In this document: positions 35,070-45,896 of the stretch, in pieces
How positions within the stretch are numbered: the first letter of the stretch is position 1
Layout: each line of letters begins with the position of its first letter
Assembly (NCBI RefSeq): GCF_000314795.2
Contig: NZ_KB373314.1
Location: 926,418-990,417, forward strand
Length of the DNA stretch: 64,000 nucleotides
Reading direction: 5' to 3'
DNA from: Streptococcus sp. F0442
GTDB lineage: Bacteria; Bacillota; Bacilli; Lactobacillales; Streptococcaceae
Made by a program: the position numbers and the translations under genes
The notes under the pieces: model-generated
The model's input: only the letters and a program-made list of their open reading frames with translations
Told to the model about the DNA's origin: nothing
Database searches by the model: none

Positions 35070-36734
35070 TCATTCTTTTTCAATTTCTTTCAAAGACCAG
35101 TGCCCCGTCTCTTCATACTGGTCAATCAAGTTCTTGGCTGTTTGCGTAATCTCCTCTGGATAATGCAAGCTTTCTAGAGTATTGACCGCATTCTTGGTTA
35201 CGGCTGATCCTGGCTTGATCTGGTAGTCAAAGACGATCTTGCCATCCACATAGCGACTGTCAAAATGGTAATTATCATTGACTTCACCGGAGGCTGCGAC
35301 CAGCTCAATATCATGGCTGGAAATCATGTAGAGGCAGTTTTGGGTAGCTAACCAGCGGACAATCCCAAGGCCTGATCCAATCCGCTCGATCGTATTGGTC
35401 CCCTTAAAGAGCTCATCAATAAAGAAGTAGTGAAAACCTGGCTCTTTCAGATGCTGAATCATACGCAAAATAGCTTTGCTCTCCATGATAAAGTAGCTAT
35501 CTCCAACTTCAATATCATCGCTTACATCCATAGCCGTTAGGACATGACCGTAAGGCAGGGCCAAGGATTCTCCATAGGCAAAGCCCAGCCCTTGAGCCAG
35601 AATAGCATTGATAGCGACGGTCTTCAAATAGGTCGATTTCCCAGACGCATTGTCCCCACTGATGACCATATTTTTTTGAAAATGCACATCATTTGCAATC
35701 GGATTGGACAGCAAGGGATGATAGAGCGTCTCACCTTCAATCCCACCCGTCTCTGTAAAAACTGGCTGACAGACCACTTCTAGATCCCGCTTATGGCGCA
35801 AGAGACTTATAGCGACTTCCATCTCCCCTAGCAGATCCAGAAGTTTCTGGGCCTCTTTTTGATAAGCCTTCACCTGATTGTAAATATAAACCTGAGCGAT
35901 CTGCGGGAGTAAAAAGAGGTCATTGAGGTAGAGGAGAACAATTTCCATCTCAGAAGTCCCCGTTGGACTCTGCAAGACACTGGCAAGGATCCGCGTTTTC
36001 TTAAAGGCTTTGACCGCTTGCTTGAGTTCTTCTTGTTGTGGTAAAACTAGATGGCTCAAGCGTTCTGCCGAAGCAAAGATGCGGACCAGATAGCTAACAT
36101 TGTCCAGACGGTTTTTATTGGACCAATTGCGCAAACTTGAAAAGACGATATTAAAGATCACACTGATCACCAAGAGGGTAATCGCCCCAACTGGCTCAAA
36201 GGGAATGGCAAAGAGACAGAGGAGTGGAAGACAGGCCAAGGCTATATAGAGGGGTAAACCTGCATAATGCTTGCCAGGATTTGCGACAATGCTACGCGCC
36301 ATGTTGTGGTTCTTCTTGCCCAGTTGGTTGAAAATGACCTGGACCTTGAGCCGCAAATCCGGTTGCTCTTCAAAGAAGGCTTCTAAGTCATGAAGCTGAT
36401 CCTGAGGCTGGAATTCCAGCAGGCGCATTTTTTGATAGAGAGCTTCTGCCCCAAGGCTCGATTGGGTGTAATTGAGCTGATCAAAGACCGCATCCAAAGC
36501 CAAATCATGCCAGGTCTGATCATCCACTTGGCTATCAATCGTCCTTCCCTTAGCTGGATAAGCCAGACTGTCTATCAAACTTTCTTCCGTGTCTTTCTTA
36601 CGAAAGAAAGGCGCTCCATCCCAAGCTTTTTTCAGCTTTTGCTTGAGGCGGATGGCCGTCAGAAATTTGGTTGCCCAAATCACCAACATCAATCCTAGAA
36701 TCCCAAGCGGAATCCAGTTCACATTTCCTTCCAT
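35070..36734 (-). CDS. MutS-family ATPase with N-terminal membrane segments
   Basis: 554 residues. One membrane helix at about residues 5-23 and two more at about 170-215. Then comes a MutS-like core/lever and the ATPase: Walker A SGDNASGKSTYLK, Walker B YFFIDELFKGTN, and the H-loop SSHDIEL. The mismatch-binding N-terminal domains I-II of MutS are missing and there is no Smr domain, so this is neither MutS nor MutS2 but the membrane-linked MutS-related group. Its role is unknown. It starts three bases after the CapA gene. Confidence 0.87.
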   Translation of the reverse strand: MEGNVNWIPLGILGLMLVIWATKFLTAIRLKQKLKKAWDGAPFFRKKDTEESLIDSLAYPAKGRTIDSQVDDQTWHDLALDAVFDQLNYTQSSLGAEALYQKMRLLEFQPQDQLHDLEAFFEEQPDLRLKVQVIFNQLGKKNHNMARSIVANPGKHYAGLPLYIALACLPLLCLFAIPFEPVGAITLLVISVIFNIVFSSLRNWSNKNRLDNVSYLVRIFASAERLSHLVLPQQEELKQAVKAFKKTRILASVLQSPTGTSEMEIVLLYLNDLFLLPQIAQVYIYNQVKAYQKEAQKLLDLLGEMEVAISLLRHKRDLEVVCQPVFTETGGIEGETLYHPLLSNPIANDVHFQKNMVISGDNASGKSTYLKTVAINAILAQGLGFAYGESLALPYGHVLTAMDVSDDIEVGDSYFIMESKAILRMIQHLKEPGFHYFFIDELFKGTNTIERIGSGLGIVRWLATQNCLYMISSHDIELVAASGEVNDNYHFDSRYVDGKIVFDYQIKPGSAVTKNAVNTLESLHYPEEITQTAKNLIDQYEETGHWSLKEIEKE

Positions 36735-36737
36735 GCT

Positions 36738-38081
36738 CTATTCCTTTCCACTCTGAGGCCAGTCCAAGTGAACATGTTCCTTCATTTCTCGGTAAGCCGT
36801 GTCCACTCTCTCCTTGGTCTCCTCATCTAACTTGTCGCGGTATTTGCCACCCTGGATAAAATCTTCCAAAATATAGGTCTGGTACTTGTACAACTCATAG
36901 CCTTCAGGAGAATAGGCCCCCTTCGGAGTTCGACTAACCCAGGTTGGATGAGCAGTAGCCGTCTTAATTCGTGTCTTGCGGCCGACCTTTTCGATGGTCA
37001 CATCCATCAAGACTCCTCGCTCTGTCCACTGGGCAGTCTCCACGTCCCCCATGGTTTCCAGACGCTGATTAGAAAGGAAATTCCCCATCGAGTAGATGAT
37101 GAGCTTGTTTTGACCATCTTTATTGACCACTTCAGCAGGCTCTACAACATGAGGATGTCCGCCAAAGATAATATCAGCTCCCCATGAAATCATCTTATGG
37201 TAGAGCTCTTTTTGCTCTTCTGTCGGCTCCAACTGGTATTCGATTCCCATCTGGGGCATGACAATGGTGATATCAGCCTCTTGCTCTGCCTTTTGGATCT
37301 CCGCCTTCATCCGCTCTTCATCCAAATCAGACAAGGCGTCTGCTTGCTCCTCTGAAGTGAGCGTCGTTTCCATCCCATTAAAGCCGTAAGCATAGGCTAG
37401 AATAGCAATCTTGATGCCATTCACTTCCTTGATCACCAAGGGAGCTTGCCCTCTCTTTTCATGCGTGTAGACACCGACAGGTGTGATGCCTGCATCTTCA
37501 AAGGCCTTGGCTGTCGAATAGACCCCATCAAGGCCTGAATCCAAGATATGGTTGTGTCCCAAATCCATGACATCATAACCAGCATCCTTGATGGCTGGTA
37601 CGACTTCGCTCGGCGCATTAAAGAGAGGATAACCTGACAAATAGTAATCCGGGTTAATAGTTCCCTCAAAATCACCCAAGGCCAGATCCGCTTTTTGTAG
37701 CCAGGGTTTGACATACTCATAATTTTCATGAAAATCATAGCTTCCGTCTTCTTTTTGCGCGCTCATATAGACCAGATCGTGGTAGAGCTGGTCTCCATTG
37801 GCCATGATCCGCGCTGTATGAGGAATCTGCTCAGCCGGTGTATTTGCCTTGTACACAACCTCTGGCCGTTCGGTTGCGGTGATCGGAAAGCCTTGAAACT
37901 TTTGCACCCATAAGATAGCATTGGCCACGATAAAAACGACAGACAAGAGCACATAGACAAACTGTTCATTGGTCAGCTGAATTCTTGAAAAGAGACGATC
38001 AAAAACCCAATCAAAGGCCGCCGATAGCTCTTTTCCCATCGTTTTGATGATCCCTTTCATATTCTCCCACTTCTCTAACAT
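36738..38081 (-). CDS. CapA-family (PgsA-like) metallophosphatase-fold protein
   Basis: About 447 residues. One membrane helix near residues 40-58, then the CapA fold: IMANGDQLYHDLV, LALGDFEGTI, VMDLGHNHILDSG, the late PQMGIEY and FGGHPHVVEPAEV, YSMGNFLS. The family is calcineurin-like and includes PgsA, needed for poly-gamma-glutamate capsule, but no pgsBC genes are here, so the substrate is open. Start is uncertain: I chose ATG 38081 (AGAGGTAGG upstream). The frame is open to 38198, and an ATG six codons later is an alternative. A -10-like GATACAAT near 38160 supports a start downstream of it. Confidence 0.85.
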   Translation of the reverse strand: MLEKWENMKGIIKTMGKELSAAFDWVFDRLFSRIQLTNEQFVYVLLSVVFIVANAILWVQKFQGFPITATERPEVVYKANTPAEQIPHTARIMANGDQLYHDLVYMSAQKEDGSYDFHENYEYVKPWLQKADLALGDFEGTINPDYYLSGYPLFNAPSEVVPAIKDAGYDVMDLGHNHILDSGLDGVYSTAKAFEDAGITPVGVYTHEKRGQAPLVIKEVNGIKIAILAYAYGFNGMETTLTSEEQADALSDLDEERMKAEIQKAEQEADITIVMPQMGIEYQLEPTEEQKELYHKMISWGADIIFGGHPHVVEPAEVVNKDGQNKLIIYSMGNFLSNQRLETMGDVETAQWTERGVLMDVTIEKVGRKTRIKTATAHPTWVSRTPKGAYSPEGYELYKYQTYILEDFIQGGKYRDKLDEETKERVDTAYREMKEHVHLDWPQSGKE

Positions 38082-38279
38082 TCCTACCTCTTCTTCGTAT
38101 CTGATTTCCCCAATGATCCGCCAACAGATGGAGTTGTCATTGAAATACTTTCTCTTCATTGTATCACAATTTTTAAGAGGAGAAAAAAAGTTCTGCAAAA
38201 CAGAACTTTTAAATGATTGGATAGTAAAAGAATGGTTTCTTCAAAGCAGAAAACATCATCACGATTTTCAACTGATGCA

Positions 38280-38749
38280 AGCATCTACTGAAACTTTCCG
38301 CTGTGAGAAAAGTGAGAGTGGGACAGAAATCGGTCATTCGTTAGAATTCGATTTCATCGTCCCACCTCCGCACAGTTGAGTAGGGCTGTAAAAGCTGATG
38401 AAATCAGCGTAGTAGAGCCCACTCAACCACTGCGTCTTGCTCGATAATCCAAAGACAATTGAGAGGCTAGGACTTTTGTCCCAGGCACTCGGGAGTTTTG
38501 AAAGTAAAACAGTTCGGGGAACTGTTTTAGCCTGAGCCTAAAAATTGAAAAGCGAAGGGGTTCAAAACGAATTGAACACGGGCTGCGGATTGTGTCAAAA
38601 AGATAAGTTTTCCTAGAATCAAAAGATTCTGCGTCAAACTTCCTATTTTGACTGTATCCGCGGACGCCCTTTGTATCATAATTTAGTCATGGAACTTTTA
38701 TGAAGTTCGCTGACGTCCGTACTCACCTAAGGAAAGTTTCTAAGATGCT
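38280..38749 (-). repeat. Structured intergenic element, family A, copy A3 (nested, about 470 bp)
   Basis: The outer stem is longest here: AGCATCT-act-GAAACTTTCC on the left pairs with GGAAAGTTTC-ta-AGATGCT on the right. Arm 1 (after AGTG at 38311, resuming at CACTCGGGAG, 38486) is replaced by a family B element. Arm 2 is replaced by about 190 bases holding its own hairpins (AAAACAGTT/AACTGTTTT; GTGTCAAAA with TTTTGAC; CGGAT with ATCCG). Core blocks GTGAGAAAAG, CTCGGGAG, TTAGTCATGGAACTT and GCTGACGTCCGTACTCACC are kept. It ends eight bases before the msrAB stop codon. Confidence 0.85.
38315..38484 (-). repeat. Structured element, family B, copy 2, lying inside arm 1 of A3
   Basis: Nearly identical over its length to 43455-43637: same GAGTGGGACAG start, CACAGTTGAGTAGGGCTGT, CACTGCGTCTTGCTCGA and GGACTTTTGTCCCAG blocks. 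Only the outermost bases that close the terminator-like stem are missing, being replaced by the A arm. Confidence 0.9.
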
Positions 38750-38756
38750 TTTTCTA

Positions 38757-39692
38757 TTATTTCAATGTCTTTAACAAATAACCATATCCTTTTCGCTCCA
38801 TTTCCTCTTTTGGAATAAAGCGCAGAGAGGCCGAATTGATACAGTAACGAAGGCCTCCTTGCTCTCTTGGCCCATCGGTGAAGACATGGCCGAGATGGGC
38901 ATTGCCGGAGCGGGACCGAACTTCGATCCGCTCCATCCCGTGGCTATGGTCCTGGTAATAATGGACGACATCTTTGGCAATGGGACGAGAGAAGCTTGGC
39001 CAGCCACAGCCAGACGTAAACTTATCCTTGGCAAAAAAGAGAGGTTCCCCAGTCGTAATATCCACATAGATGCCCTCTTCAAAAGTCTGGTCATAGGCAT
39101 TGTGGAACGGGCGCTCCGTCGCGCTTTCTTGGGTGACTTGGTACTGTTCTGGTGTCAATTTTGCCTTTAAGGTTTCTTGATCTGGTTTCTGATAGGCTGC
39201 CGGATCAATCAAGGGCTGCTCAGCATCCGTCACATCGATATGGCAATAGCCTCCAGGATTCTTCTTGAGGTAGTCTTGATGGTAGTCCTCCGCCAAAATA
39301 TAGTGGCGCAAGGGTTCCAACTCAACCACAATTTTGCGGCCCAGTTGCTTCTCCTCTTCCGCAAACACTCGGGCGATCACCTCACGATCCGCCTCGTCCA
39401 GGTAATAGACGCCCGTTCGATATTGGCGACCTCGATCATTTCCCTGCTTGTTAATAGACAAGGGATCGATCACACGGAAATAGTAGAGCAGAATTGCGCG
39501 TAGAGTGATCTTGTCTGGATCGTAGATGACTTGTACGGTCTCTGCATGATCCGTTTCCTTGATTAATTGGTAATTGGTCGTTTCTACCTGGCCATTGGCA
39601 TAGCCCACCGTCGTCTGTTCTACACCGGGGATCCGTGAAAAATACTCCTCTAAGCCCCAAAAACAGCCCCCTGCTAGATAAATCTCTGCCAT
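38757..39692 (-). CDS. msrAB: Peptide methionine sulfoxide reductase MsrA-MsrB fusion
   Basis: 311 residues. MsrA domain first ([11 protein letters not shown], catalytic cysteine at about residue 10), then a linker and MsrB ([10 protein letters not shown], catalytic cysteine in [12 protein letters not shown]). The zinc-binding CxxC pairs of some MsrB proteins are absent. It repairs both S and R methionine sulfoxides, important in a hydrogen-peroxide producer. There is no signal peptide, so it is cytoplasmic, unlike the exported pneumococcal MsrAB2. ATG 39692 follows CGAGGA; the frame is open to 39737 without a ribosome site. Element A3 follows its stop after eight bases. Confidence 0.95.
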   Translation of the reverse strand: MAEIYLAGGCFWGLEEYFSRIPGVEQTTVGYANGQVETTNYQLIKETDHAETVQVIYDPDKITLRAILLYYFRVIDPLSINKQGNDRGRQYRTGVYYLDEADREVIARVFAEEEKQLGRKIVVELEPLRHYILAEDYHQDYLKKNPGGYCHIDVTDAEQPLIDPAAYQKPDQETLKAKLTPEQYQVTQESATERPFHNAYDQTFEEGIYVDITTGEPLFFAKDKFTSGCGWPSFSRPIAKDVVHYYQDHSHGMERIEVRSRSGNAHLGHVFTDGPREQGGLRYCINSASLRFIPKEEMERKGYGYLLKTLK

Positions 39693-39789
39693 CTTTTTTC
39701 CTCGCTTCCTGCATTCTCTATTTGGAACGCTTGACATCTATTAGCTCCATCATAATCCAAGAGCCTCAGATTTTCAAGGATTCTGCATC

Positions 39790-39822
39790 AAAAATCCCTT
39801 CTACTATACTAGTAAAAGGGAT
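39790..39822 (-). terminator. Terminator after the 28-residue peptide gene
   Basis: ATCCCTT-TACTA and TAGTA-AAGGGAT pair with one mismatch, followed by TTTTT on the minus strand. Confidence 0.85.
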
Positions 39823-39836
39823 AGAGGCATTCCCAC

Positions 39837-39923
39837 TTATTTTTCAAATAAGAAAAAGAGTGAGTAATAGAAATTCCAAAACGAAATGCTTAGCTGATGT
39901 AGAAAATCATGAAGGACTACCAT
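39837..39923 (-). CDS. Candidate 28-residue hydrophobic peptide
   Basis: ATG at 39923 is preceded by a perfect AAAGGAGG seven to eight bases away. The peptide starts MVVLHDFLHQ, is rich in Phe/Leu/Tyr/Ser and ends FEK. The stop is followed after 14 bases by an intrinsic terminator. The roughly 200 bases upstream (39930-40130) hold no longer gene but several tiny overlapping reading frames with ribosome sites (for example GTG at about 40046) and short hairpins. Size and layout recall type I toxin or regulatory-peptide loci, but I do not recognise the family and no antisense RNA is proven. Confidence 0.45.
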   Translation of the reverse strand: MVVLHDFLHQLSISFWNFYYSLFFLFEK

Positions 39924-40136
39924 GACCAACACCTCCTTTGAATATCTGTGGATAAACACAAAGCTAGCATCAACTACAAAACCACCGTCGGTCCATACAC
40001 CTGCAGTTGAGGCTTCACAACCTCGTAATGCCAGTGATCACAAACTCCTTCTCACCTCCATTGTACTCCTTTTTCTCTCTATATAAATGGAGAATTCCTA
40101 AAACTAGGAACAGAATGCACTCTCTGGATAAGAAAT

Positions 40137-40173
40137 CTAAAAAAACTTCCCCAAGAATCTACTTGAGGAAGTT
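40137..40173. terminator. Terminator of pyrDA
   Basis: AACTTCC-c-CAAG / CTTG-a-GGAAGTT hairpin, seven T residues on the minus strand and a shorter run on the plus strand, 13 bases after pyrDA. Confidence 0.9.
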
Positions 40174-40185
40174 CTTTTAGAAAGA

Positions 40186-41121
40186 TTAGTCAATGTAGTG
40201 CAATTTCCCACGGAAATCTTCCAGGCTTTGGTAGCCTTTTTCCTCCATAATAGCTTTGAGCTCAGCTGTAATACGCTCGAAAGCCCCAACTCCTTCTTTA
40301 TGAAGTGTGGTTCCGATTTGCACCATACTAGCGCCACAAAGGATATGTTCAAAGGCATCGCGACCAGTCAAGACCCCACCGGTTCCCACTATCTGAATTT
40401 CTGGATTCAAACGTTGGTAAAAGGCATGGACATTGGCCAGAGCAGTTGGTTTGATGTACTCGCCACCAATTCCACCAAAACCGTTCTTCGGACGGATCAC
40501 AACGGATTCATCCTCGATATAGAGGCCATTTCCGATCGAGTTGACACAGTTGACAAACTTGAGCGGGTATTTGTTAAAAATCGTTGCAGCTTGATCAAAG
40601 TGGACAATATCAAAGTAAGGTGGTAACTTGATCCCAAGAGGTTTGGTGAAATAGGCAAAGACCTCTGACAAGATCCGATCAGTCGTCTCAAAGTCATAAG
40701 CAATCTGAGGTTTTCCAGGGACATTAGGGCAAGAAAGGTTCAGTTCTGTCAAGCCTTTAAAGTCGCTGTCTTGCACCTTTTTCAAGATGGTATGGGTCTC
40801 TTCGGGCGACATGCCGACAAGAGATAAGAAGAAGGTCCGGTCAGGATCTGTTTCTTGCAACTCTAATAGGTAATCCAAATAATAATCCAATCCTTGGTTA
40901 GGTAGCCCCATCGAATTGATTGAGCCAAGTGGCACATCTTGGTAGCGTGGCTCTGGATTTCCAGCACGGAATTCCAGAGTTGCTGTCTTGGTCACAAAAG
41001 TCCCAGCAGCTGAATTCTTCACTTCCTCTAATTCCTCAGTAGTCATACAGGCTACACCTGCCGCATTCATCAGGCAGTTGTCAAATTCAAAACCAGCAAT
41101 TTGCGTCTTTGTCGATACCAT
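40186..41121 (-). CDS. pyrDA: Dihydroorotate dehydrogenase, class 1A (fumarate-dependent)
   Basis: 311 residues, cytosolic class 1A type. FMN-binding and catalytic segments: [39 protein letters not shown] (catalytic-base cysteine diagnostic of class 1), and [10 protein letters not shown] near the C-terminus. It oxidises dihydroorotate to orotate in pyrimidine synthesis, with fumarate as acceptor in this class. The start at 41121 ([13 protein letters not shown]) has CAAGGAG. A minus-strand TATAAT lies about 35 bases upstream. It is separate from any pyr operon here. Confidence 0.95.
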   Translation of the reverse strand: MVSTKTQIAGFEFDNCLMNAAGVACMTTEELEEVKNSAAGTFVTKTATLEFRAGNPEPRYQDVPLGSINSMGLPNQGLDYYLDYLLELQETDPDRTFFLSLVGMSPEETHTILKKVQDSDFKGLTELNLSCPNVPGKPQIAYDFETTDRILSEVFAYFTKPLGIKLPPYFDIVHFDQAATIFNKYPLKFVNCVNSIGNGLYIEDESVVIRPKNGFGGIGGEYIKPTALANVHAFYQRLNPEIQIVGTGGVLTGRDAFEHILCGASMVQIGTTLHKEGVGAFERITAELKAIMEEKGYQSLEDFRGKLHYID

Positions 41122-41365
41122 CTTCTTCTCCTTGAAATGAATTCTTACAGCCATTATAGCACGAAAAGAAGGATTCATGGCTAGAAAACTAAAAAAGAAC
41201 AAGGATCGTCCGGAAATAGTAAGAAATTACTCAAGAAGGAGTAGCTTTTTTCCCTGAGAATAGCTAAAAATCGTATCATCATTTCAAGCGGACTCAGTCT
41301 AAGATAGGGATCTTTTTCCCATCGTCTATCAGCTGTGAAAATTTTCAGAAAATTCAACTTTTTTC
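41122..41365. other. Divergent intergenic region between pyrDA and gdhA
   Basis: Holds the pyrDA -10 candidate (minus-strand TATAAT near 41155). Beyond this I see no repeat, hairpin or gene until the gdhA promoter. Confidence 0.6.
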
Positions 41366-41394
41366 TTTACAAGTCAAAAAAAGTCTGTTATAAT
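41366..41394 (+). promoter_or_regulatory. Promoter of gdhA
   Basis: TTTACA, exactly 17 bases, TATAAT. It leaves a leader of about 95 bases that contains a CCAGTA/TACTGG hairpin of unknown purpose. Confidence 0.85.
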
Positions 41395-41458
41395 GATCCA
41401 CGTAATAAAACATGACATTGCTTTCAGCAGTGCCTCCATATACCAGTATGTTCGCTAA

Positions 41459-42844
<1,386 letters not shown>

Positions 42845-42887
42845 TCAATCGATATTTTTCTTTGAGACCTTCGGGTCAAAGCCTCTC

Positions 42888-42921
42888 AACTCCTGAAAGC
42901 ATTCTGTTTCAGGAGTTTTTT
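42888..42921 (+). terminator. Terminator of gdhA
   Basis: AACTCCTGAAA / TTTCAGGAGTT stem, followed by TTTTT. Confidence 0.92.
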
Positions 42922-43124
42922 GTAGCTACTGATCTCTTTAGGGACAATTGATCCCAAGGGAAGAAAGTCATTTTTAAAGAAAGGAATCTTGACCATCATT
43001 AGTGGTGAGAGACTTGAGTCTTGTCTTTTTCTGTATCTTTTTCTAAAAAAATTTTATTTTTTTACGTTCCCCCCTTGCATTTTTAATAAATTAGTATTAA
43101 ACTATAGCAAAAGGAGGTGCGCTT

Positions 43125-43445
43125 ATGTTTCATTTTGCTCAAGACAAGTCAACTACCATTGAGTTCCTTAAGTCTGAATTGATGCAACTGCTTTCTGATA
43201 TGCGTCAGGAGATTGCAGCAAGCCGTCAAGCACAGACTTGTACTGCTTGCCAGCACATCCAACACTGCATTAACAAGATCCAAAGGGCAAAAAGTTCCGT
43301 AGCCATAGCCCTCACCATCGAATCACTGGATCTTGAAATCACTGCCCTATTGCGCAAGCAATTATTGATCTTACCACCTGAGGCTCGAAAGATTTGGGAT
43401 CAGATTAAATATTTGGATGACAAATACTGCCACTTAAGATCGTAA
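43125..43445 (+). CDS. Hypothetical helical protein with cysteine-rich centre
   Basis: 106 residues; family not recognised. Helical throughout. The middle holds TCTACQHIQHC, a Cys/His cluster that could bind a metal, and the end contains another cysteine. It has an excellent AAAAGGAGGTG ribosome site. A possible promoter (TTGCAT, 17 bases, TAAACT) lies at about 43075-43103. No signal peptide or membrane helix. It converges on mscS, with element B2 in between acting as terminator. Confidence 0.75.
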   Translation: MFHFAQDKSTTIEFLKSELMQLLSDMRQEIAASRQAQTCTACQHIQHCINKIQRAKSSVAIALTIESLDLEITALLRKQLLILPPEARKIWDQIKYLDDKYCHLRS

Positions 43446-43454
43446 CATCGATTA

Positions 43455-43637
43455 AAAAGAGAGTGGGACAGAAATCGGTAATTCGTTAGAATTCGATTTC
43501 GTCGTCCCACCTCCGCACAGTTGAGTAGGGCTGTAAAAGCTTATGAAATCAGCGTTGTAGAGCCCACTCAACCACTGCGTCTTGCTCGACAATCCAAAAA
43601 CAATTAAGAGGCTAGGACTTTTGTCCCAGCCTCTTTT
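43455..43637 (-). repeat. Structured intergenic element, family B, copy 3
   Basis: Begins immediately at the mscS stop (reading on the minus strand): hairpin 1 AGAGGCTgGGAC/GTCCtAGCCTCT, middle arm GGTTGAGTgGGCT/AGCCCtACTCAAC, last arm GTGGGAC...GTCCCAC. The two ends of the whole element, AAAAAGAGaGTGGGACA and TGTCCCAgCCTCTTTTT, also pair, making a bidirectional terminator. Confidence 0.9.
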
Positions 43638-44486
43638 TTACATGATTCCGTTATTTCCTGTTGGAAGGTTGATTCCTGCTTCCATCAAGGCATCATGATA
43701 GAGTTTATAGTAAGTATGATAAACAGTAACCTGGGTTCCATTTTGAGCGGTCATAGCAATACGGAAGGAATAGCGACCATTTTTTTCGATCTGTGGGCCT
43801 AAAATGGTAGGGCCTGTCAATACTTCTGGATGCTTGTCTTGTTGAGACTGATTGACCTGAGCGATAACCTGGTAGATCTTGTCGAGATCTGTATTCGCAT
43901 CTAGCGGAATATCCACCAGCACGCGCATATCTCCACGCGAGAGGTTGCTGACGACAGTGATATTGCGGTTTGGGACAAAGTGGAGACTCCCGTCAAAATC
44001 ACGTACTTGAGTTGTCCGAATTCCCACACTGCTTACGATGCCGGCAATATTAATAGAACCATTGGTAAGTCGGACATTGTCCCCCACATCCAGCTGGCGT
44101 TCTAAAAGGATAAAGAAACCATTGACCAAATCGGAAAGGAAGCCCTGGGCTCCCATCCCGATAGCCACCCCAGCAATCCCAGCACCAGCCAATAGACTAG
44201 AGACTGGAAGACCCAGGATCGACAAAATCCAGTAAATCAAGATAAAATACAAGCAGTAGTTCAAGAGACTCTCTACTAAACGGAGAATGGTTTTTTTACG
44301 GGCTTCATCCTGCACCGTATACTTAAAGGAAGGAGTTAATATCCGCTTGACCAGGCTATGGATGACCTTTTTAGCGATGAAAAATAAGAGAAAGACAAAA
44401 ATCAGGGAGATGCATTTTGAAATTAGATCATCAAAAATCTTTGTCCAGTCTATTTTACTGAAATAACGTTGGAAAGCTTGACTCAT
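43638..44486 (-). CDS. mscS: Small-conductance mechanosensitive channel (MscS family)
   Basis: 282 residues with three N-terminal membrane helices. The third carries the pore signature [26 protein letters not shown], then the beta domain ([28 protein letters not shown]) and the alpha/beta C-terminal cage. It opens under membrane tension and releases solutes on hypo-osmotic shock. Length fits the compact YnaI/YggB-like group. Divergent from sstT, with 137 bases between the starts; its 3' end merges with element B copy 3. Confidence 0.93.
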   Translation of the reverse strand: MSQAFQRYFSKIDWTKIFDDLISKCISLIFVFLLFFIAKKVIHSLVKRILTPSFKYTVQDEARKKTILRLVESLLNYCLYFILIYWILSILGLPVSSLLAGAGIAGVAIGMGAQGFLSDLVNGFFILLERQLDVGDNVRLTNGSINIAGIVSSVGIRTTQVRDFDGSLHFVPNRNITVVSNLSRGDMRVLVDIPLDANTDLDKIYQVIAQVNQSQQDKHPEVLTGPTILGPQIEKNGRYSFRIAMTAQNGTQVTVYHTYYKLYHDALMEAGINLPTGNNGIM

Positions 44487-44623
44487 TTATTCGGGCCCTT
44501 CTAGCAAATAATAGTATGATTATATCAAATATTCGGAAATATGGCTATTTTTTGAAAATTTCATTGCTTTCACCCCCTAACTATCGTATAATATTCCTTA
44601 ATTATTTTTTAAGGAGGCCTTAC

Positions 44624-45841
44624 ATGATTCATCGACTGATTACCACTTGGAATAAAACCAACCTTATGAAAAGGATCGCAATCGGGATTGTACTTGGTGT
44701 CGTTCTAGCACTTGTATTTCCGAAAGCAACTGGGATTGGACTCCTGGGAGAGTTCTTCGTTGGAGGGCTCCGTGCCATCGCACCCCTTCTGGTCTTTGCG
44801 CTCGTCGCAAATGCTCTCTCCCAACACCAAAAAGGAACAGAGACCAATATGAAAAAGGTCATCGTCCTCTATCTCTTAGGAACCTTTGCGGCAGCCTTTA
44901 TTGCTGTCTTGGTCAATTATCTATTCCCAATCACCATTACCTTAACTGGGAAAGCGGCCGAAGGCTCCTCTCCAAATGGAATTGGCGAAGTCATTAGTAA
45001 CCTTTTGCTCAAGATCGTCGACAACCCTGTCAATGCCTTGCAACAAGCCAACTACATTGGGATCCTTTCTTGGGCAACTGTCTTTGGAATTGCCATGAGA
45101 GAAGCCAGTGAACATAGTAAAGACCTCTTGCAAACCCTAGCAGATATCACATCAAAAATTGTCGAGTGGATTATCAACCTAGCTCCTTTTGGGATCTTGG
45201 GCTTGGTCTATACGACGATCGCTGGCCAAGGACTTAGCGCACTGAGAAACTATGGAATTCTCTTGCTAGTCTTAGTGGGAACGATGGCTTTTGTCGCTCT
45301 GGTCATCAATCCTTTGATTGTTTTCATGATGATCCACAAGAACCCTTATCCCCTTGTTTGGAAATGTCTTCGCGTCAGTGGGGTGACAGCCTTCTTCACC
45401 AGAAGCTCAGCGGCGAACATTCCTGTCAATATGCGCCTTTGTGAAGAGCTGGGTCTCAATCCAGATACCTACTCTGTTTCTATCCCTCTTGGATCGACCA
45501 TTAACATGGCAGGTGCAGCGGTAACCATCAATACCTTAACCCTTGCAGCAGCCAATACTTTAGGGATTCAGGTTGACTTTGGAACGGCGCTTATCCTCAG
45601 TGTTGTGGCAGCTATCTCAGCCTGCGGGGCATCCGGAGTTGCGGGAGGATCTCTCCTTCTGATCCCTGTTGCTTGTAGCCTCTTTGGCATTAGCAATGAC
45701 TTGGCCATGCAAGTCGTCAGTGTCGGCTTTATCATCGGGGTCATTCAAGACTCTTGCGAAACAGCCCTCAACTCATCAACAGATGTACTCTTCACAGCAG
45801 TCGCTGAGATGAGTAGCTGGCCAAAAGAAAAACGCTATTAA
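44624..45841 (+). CDS. sstT: Serine/threonine:sodium symporter SstT
   Basis: 405 residues, DAACS family. Eight helices plus re-entrant loops; diagnostic [12 protein letters not shown] and [13 protein letters not shown] motifs, and [17 protein letters not shown] near the end. Imports serine and threonine with sodium. ATG 44624 follows AAGGAGG; the frame is open to 44516 but that segment covers the promoter (TATAAT near 44587). Monocistronic. Confidence 0.95.
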   Translation: MIHRLITTWNKTNLMKRIAIGIVLGVVLALVFPKATGIGLLGEFFVGGLRAIAPLLVFALVANALSQHQKGTETNMKKVIVLYLLGTFAAAFIAVLVNYLFPITITLTGKAAEGSSPNGIGEVISNLLLKIVDNPVNALQQANYIGILSWATVFGIAMREASEHSKDLLQTLADITSKIVEWIINLAPFGILGLVYTTIAGQGLSALRNYGILLLVLVGTMAFVALVINPLIVFMMIHKNPYPLVWKCLRVSGVTAFFTRSSAANIPVNMRLCEELGLNPDTYSVSIPLGSTINMAGAAVTINTLTLAAANTLGIQVDFGTALILSVVAAISACGASGVAGGSLLLIPVACSLFGISNDLAMQVVSVGFIIGVIQDSCETALNSSTDVLFTAVAEMSSWPKEKRY

Positions 45842-45862
45842 AAGATCCTATCTCAAATAGAC

Positions 45863-45896
45863 AATAAAACCCAGACCTCGCGATCTGGGTTTTATT
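45863..45896. terminator. Bidirectional terminator between sstT and the alanine symporter
   Basis: AATAAAACCCAGA / TCTGGGTTTTATT, overlapping the symporter stop codon. Confidence 0.92.

Noticed and set aside
35070..36734. Calling this gene mutS or mutS2
   Set aside because: It lacks the mismatch-binding domains of MutS and the Smr domain of MutS2 and has membrane helices; a true mutS2 is at 49265.
36738..38198. Longer CapA reading frame starting at 38198
   Set aside because: The extra 39 codons cross the probable promoter and lack a ribosome site; an internal ATG at 38081 is better.
39920..40078. 52-codon plus-strand frame between msrAB and pyrDA
   Set aside because: No ribosome site, and it is the opposite strand of the better supported peptide leader.
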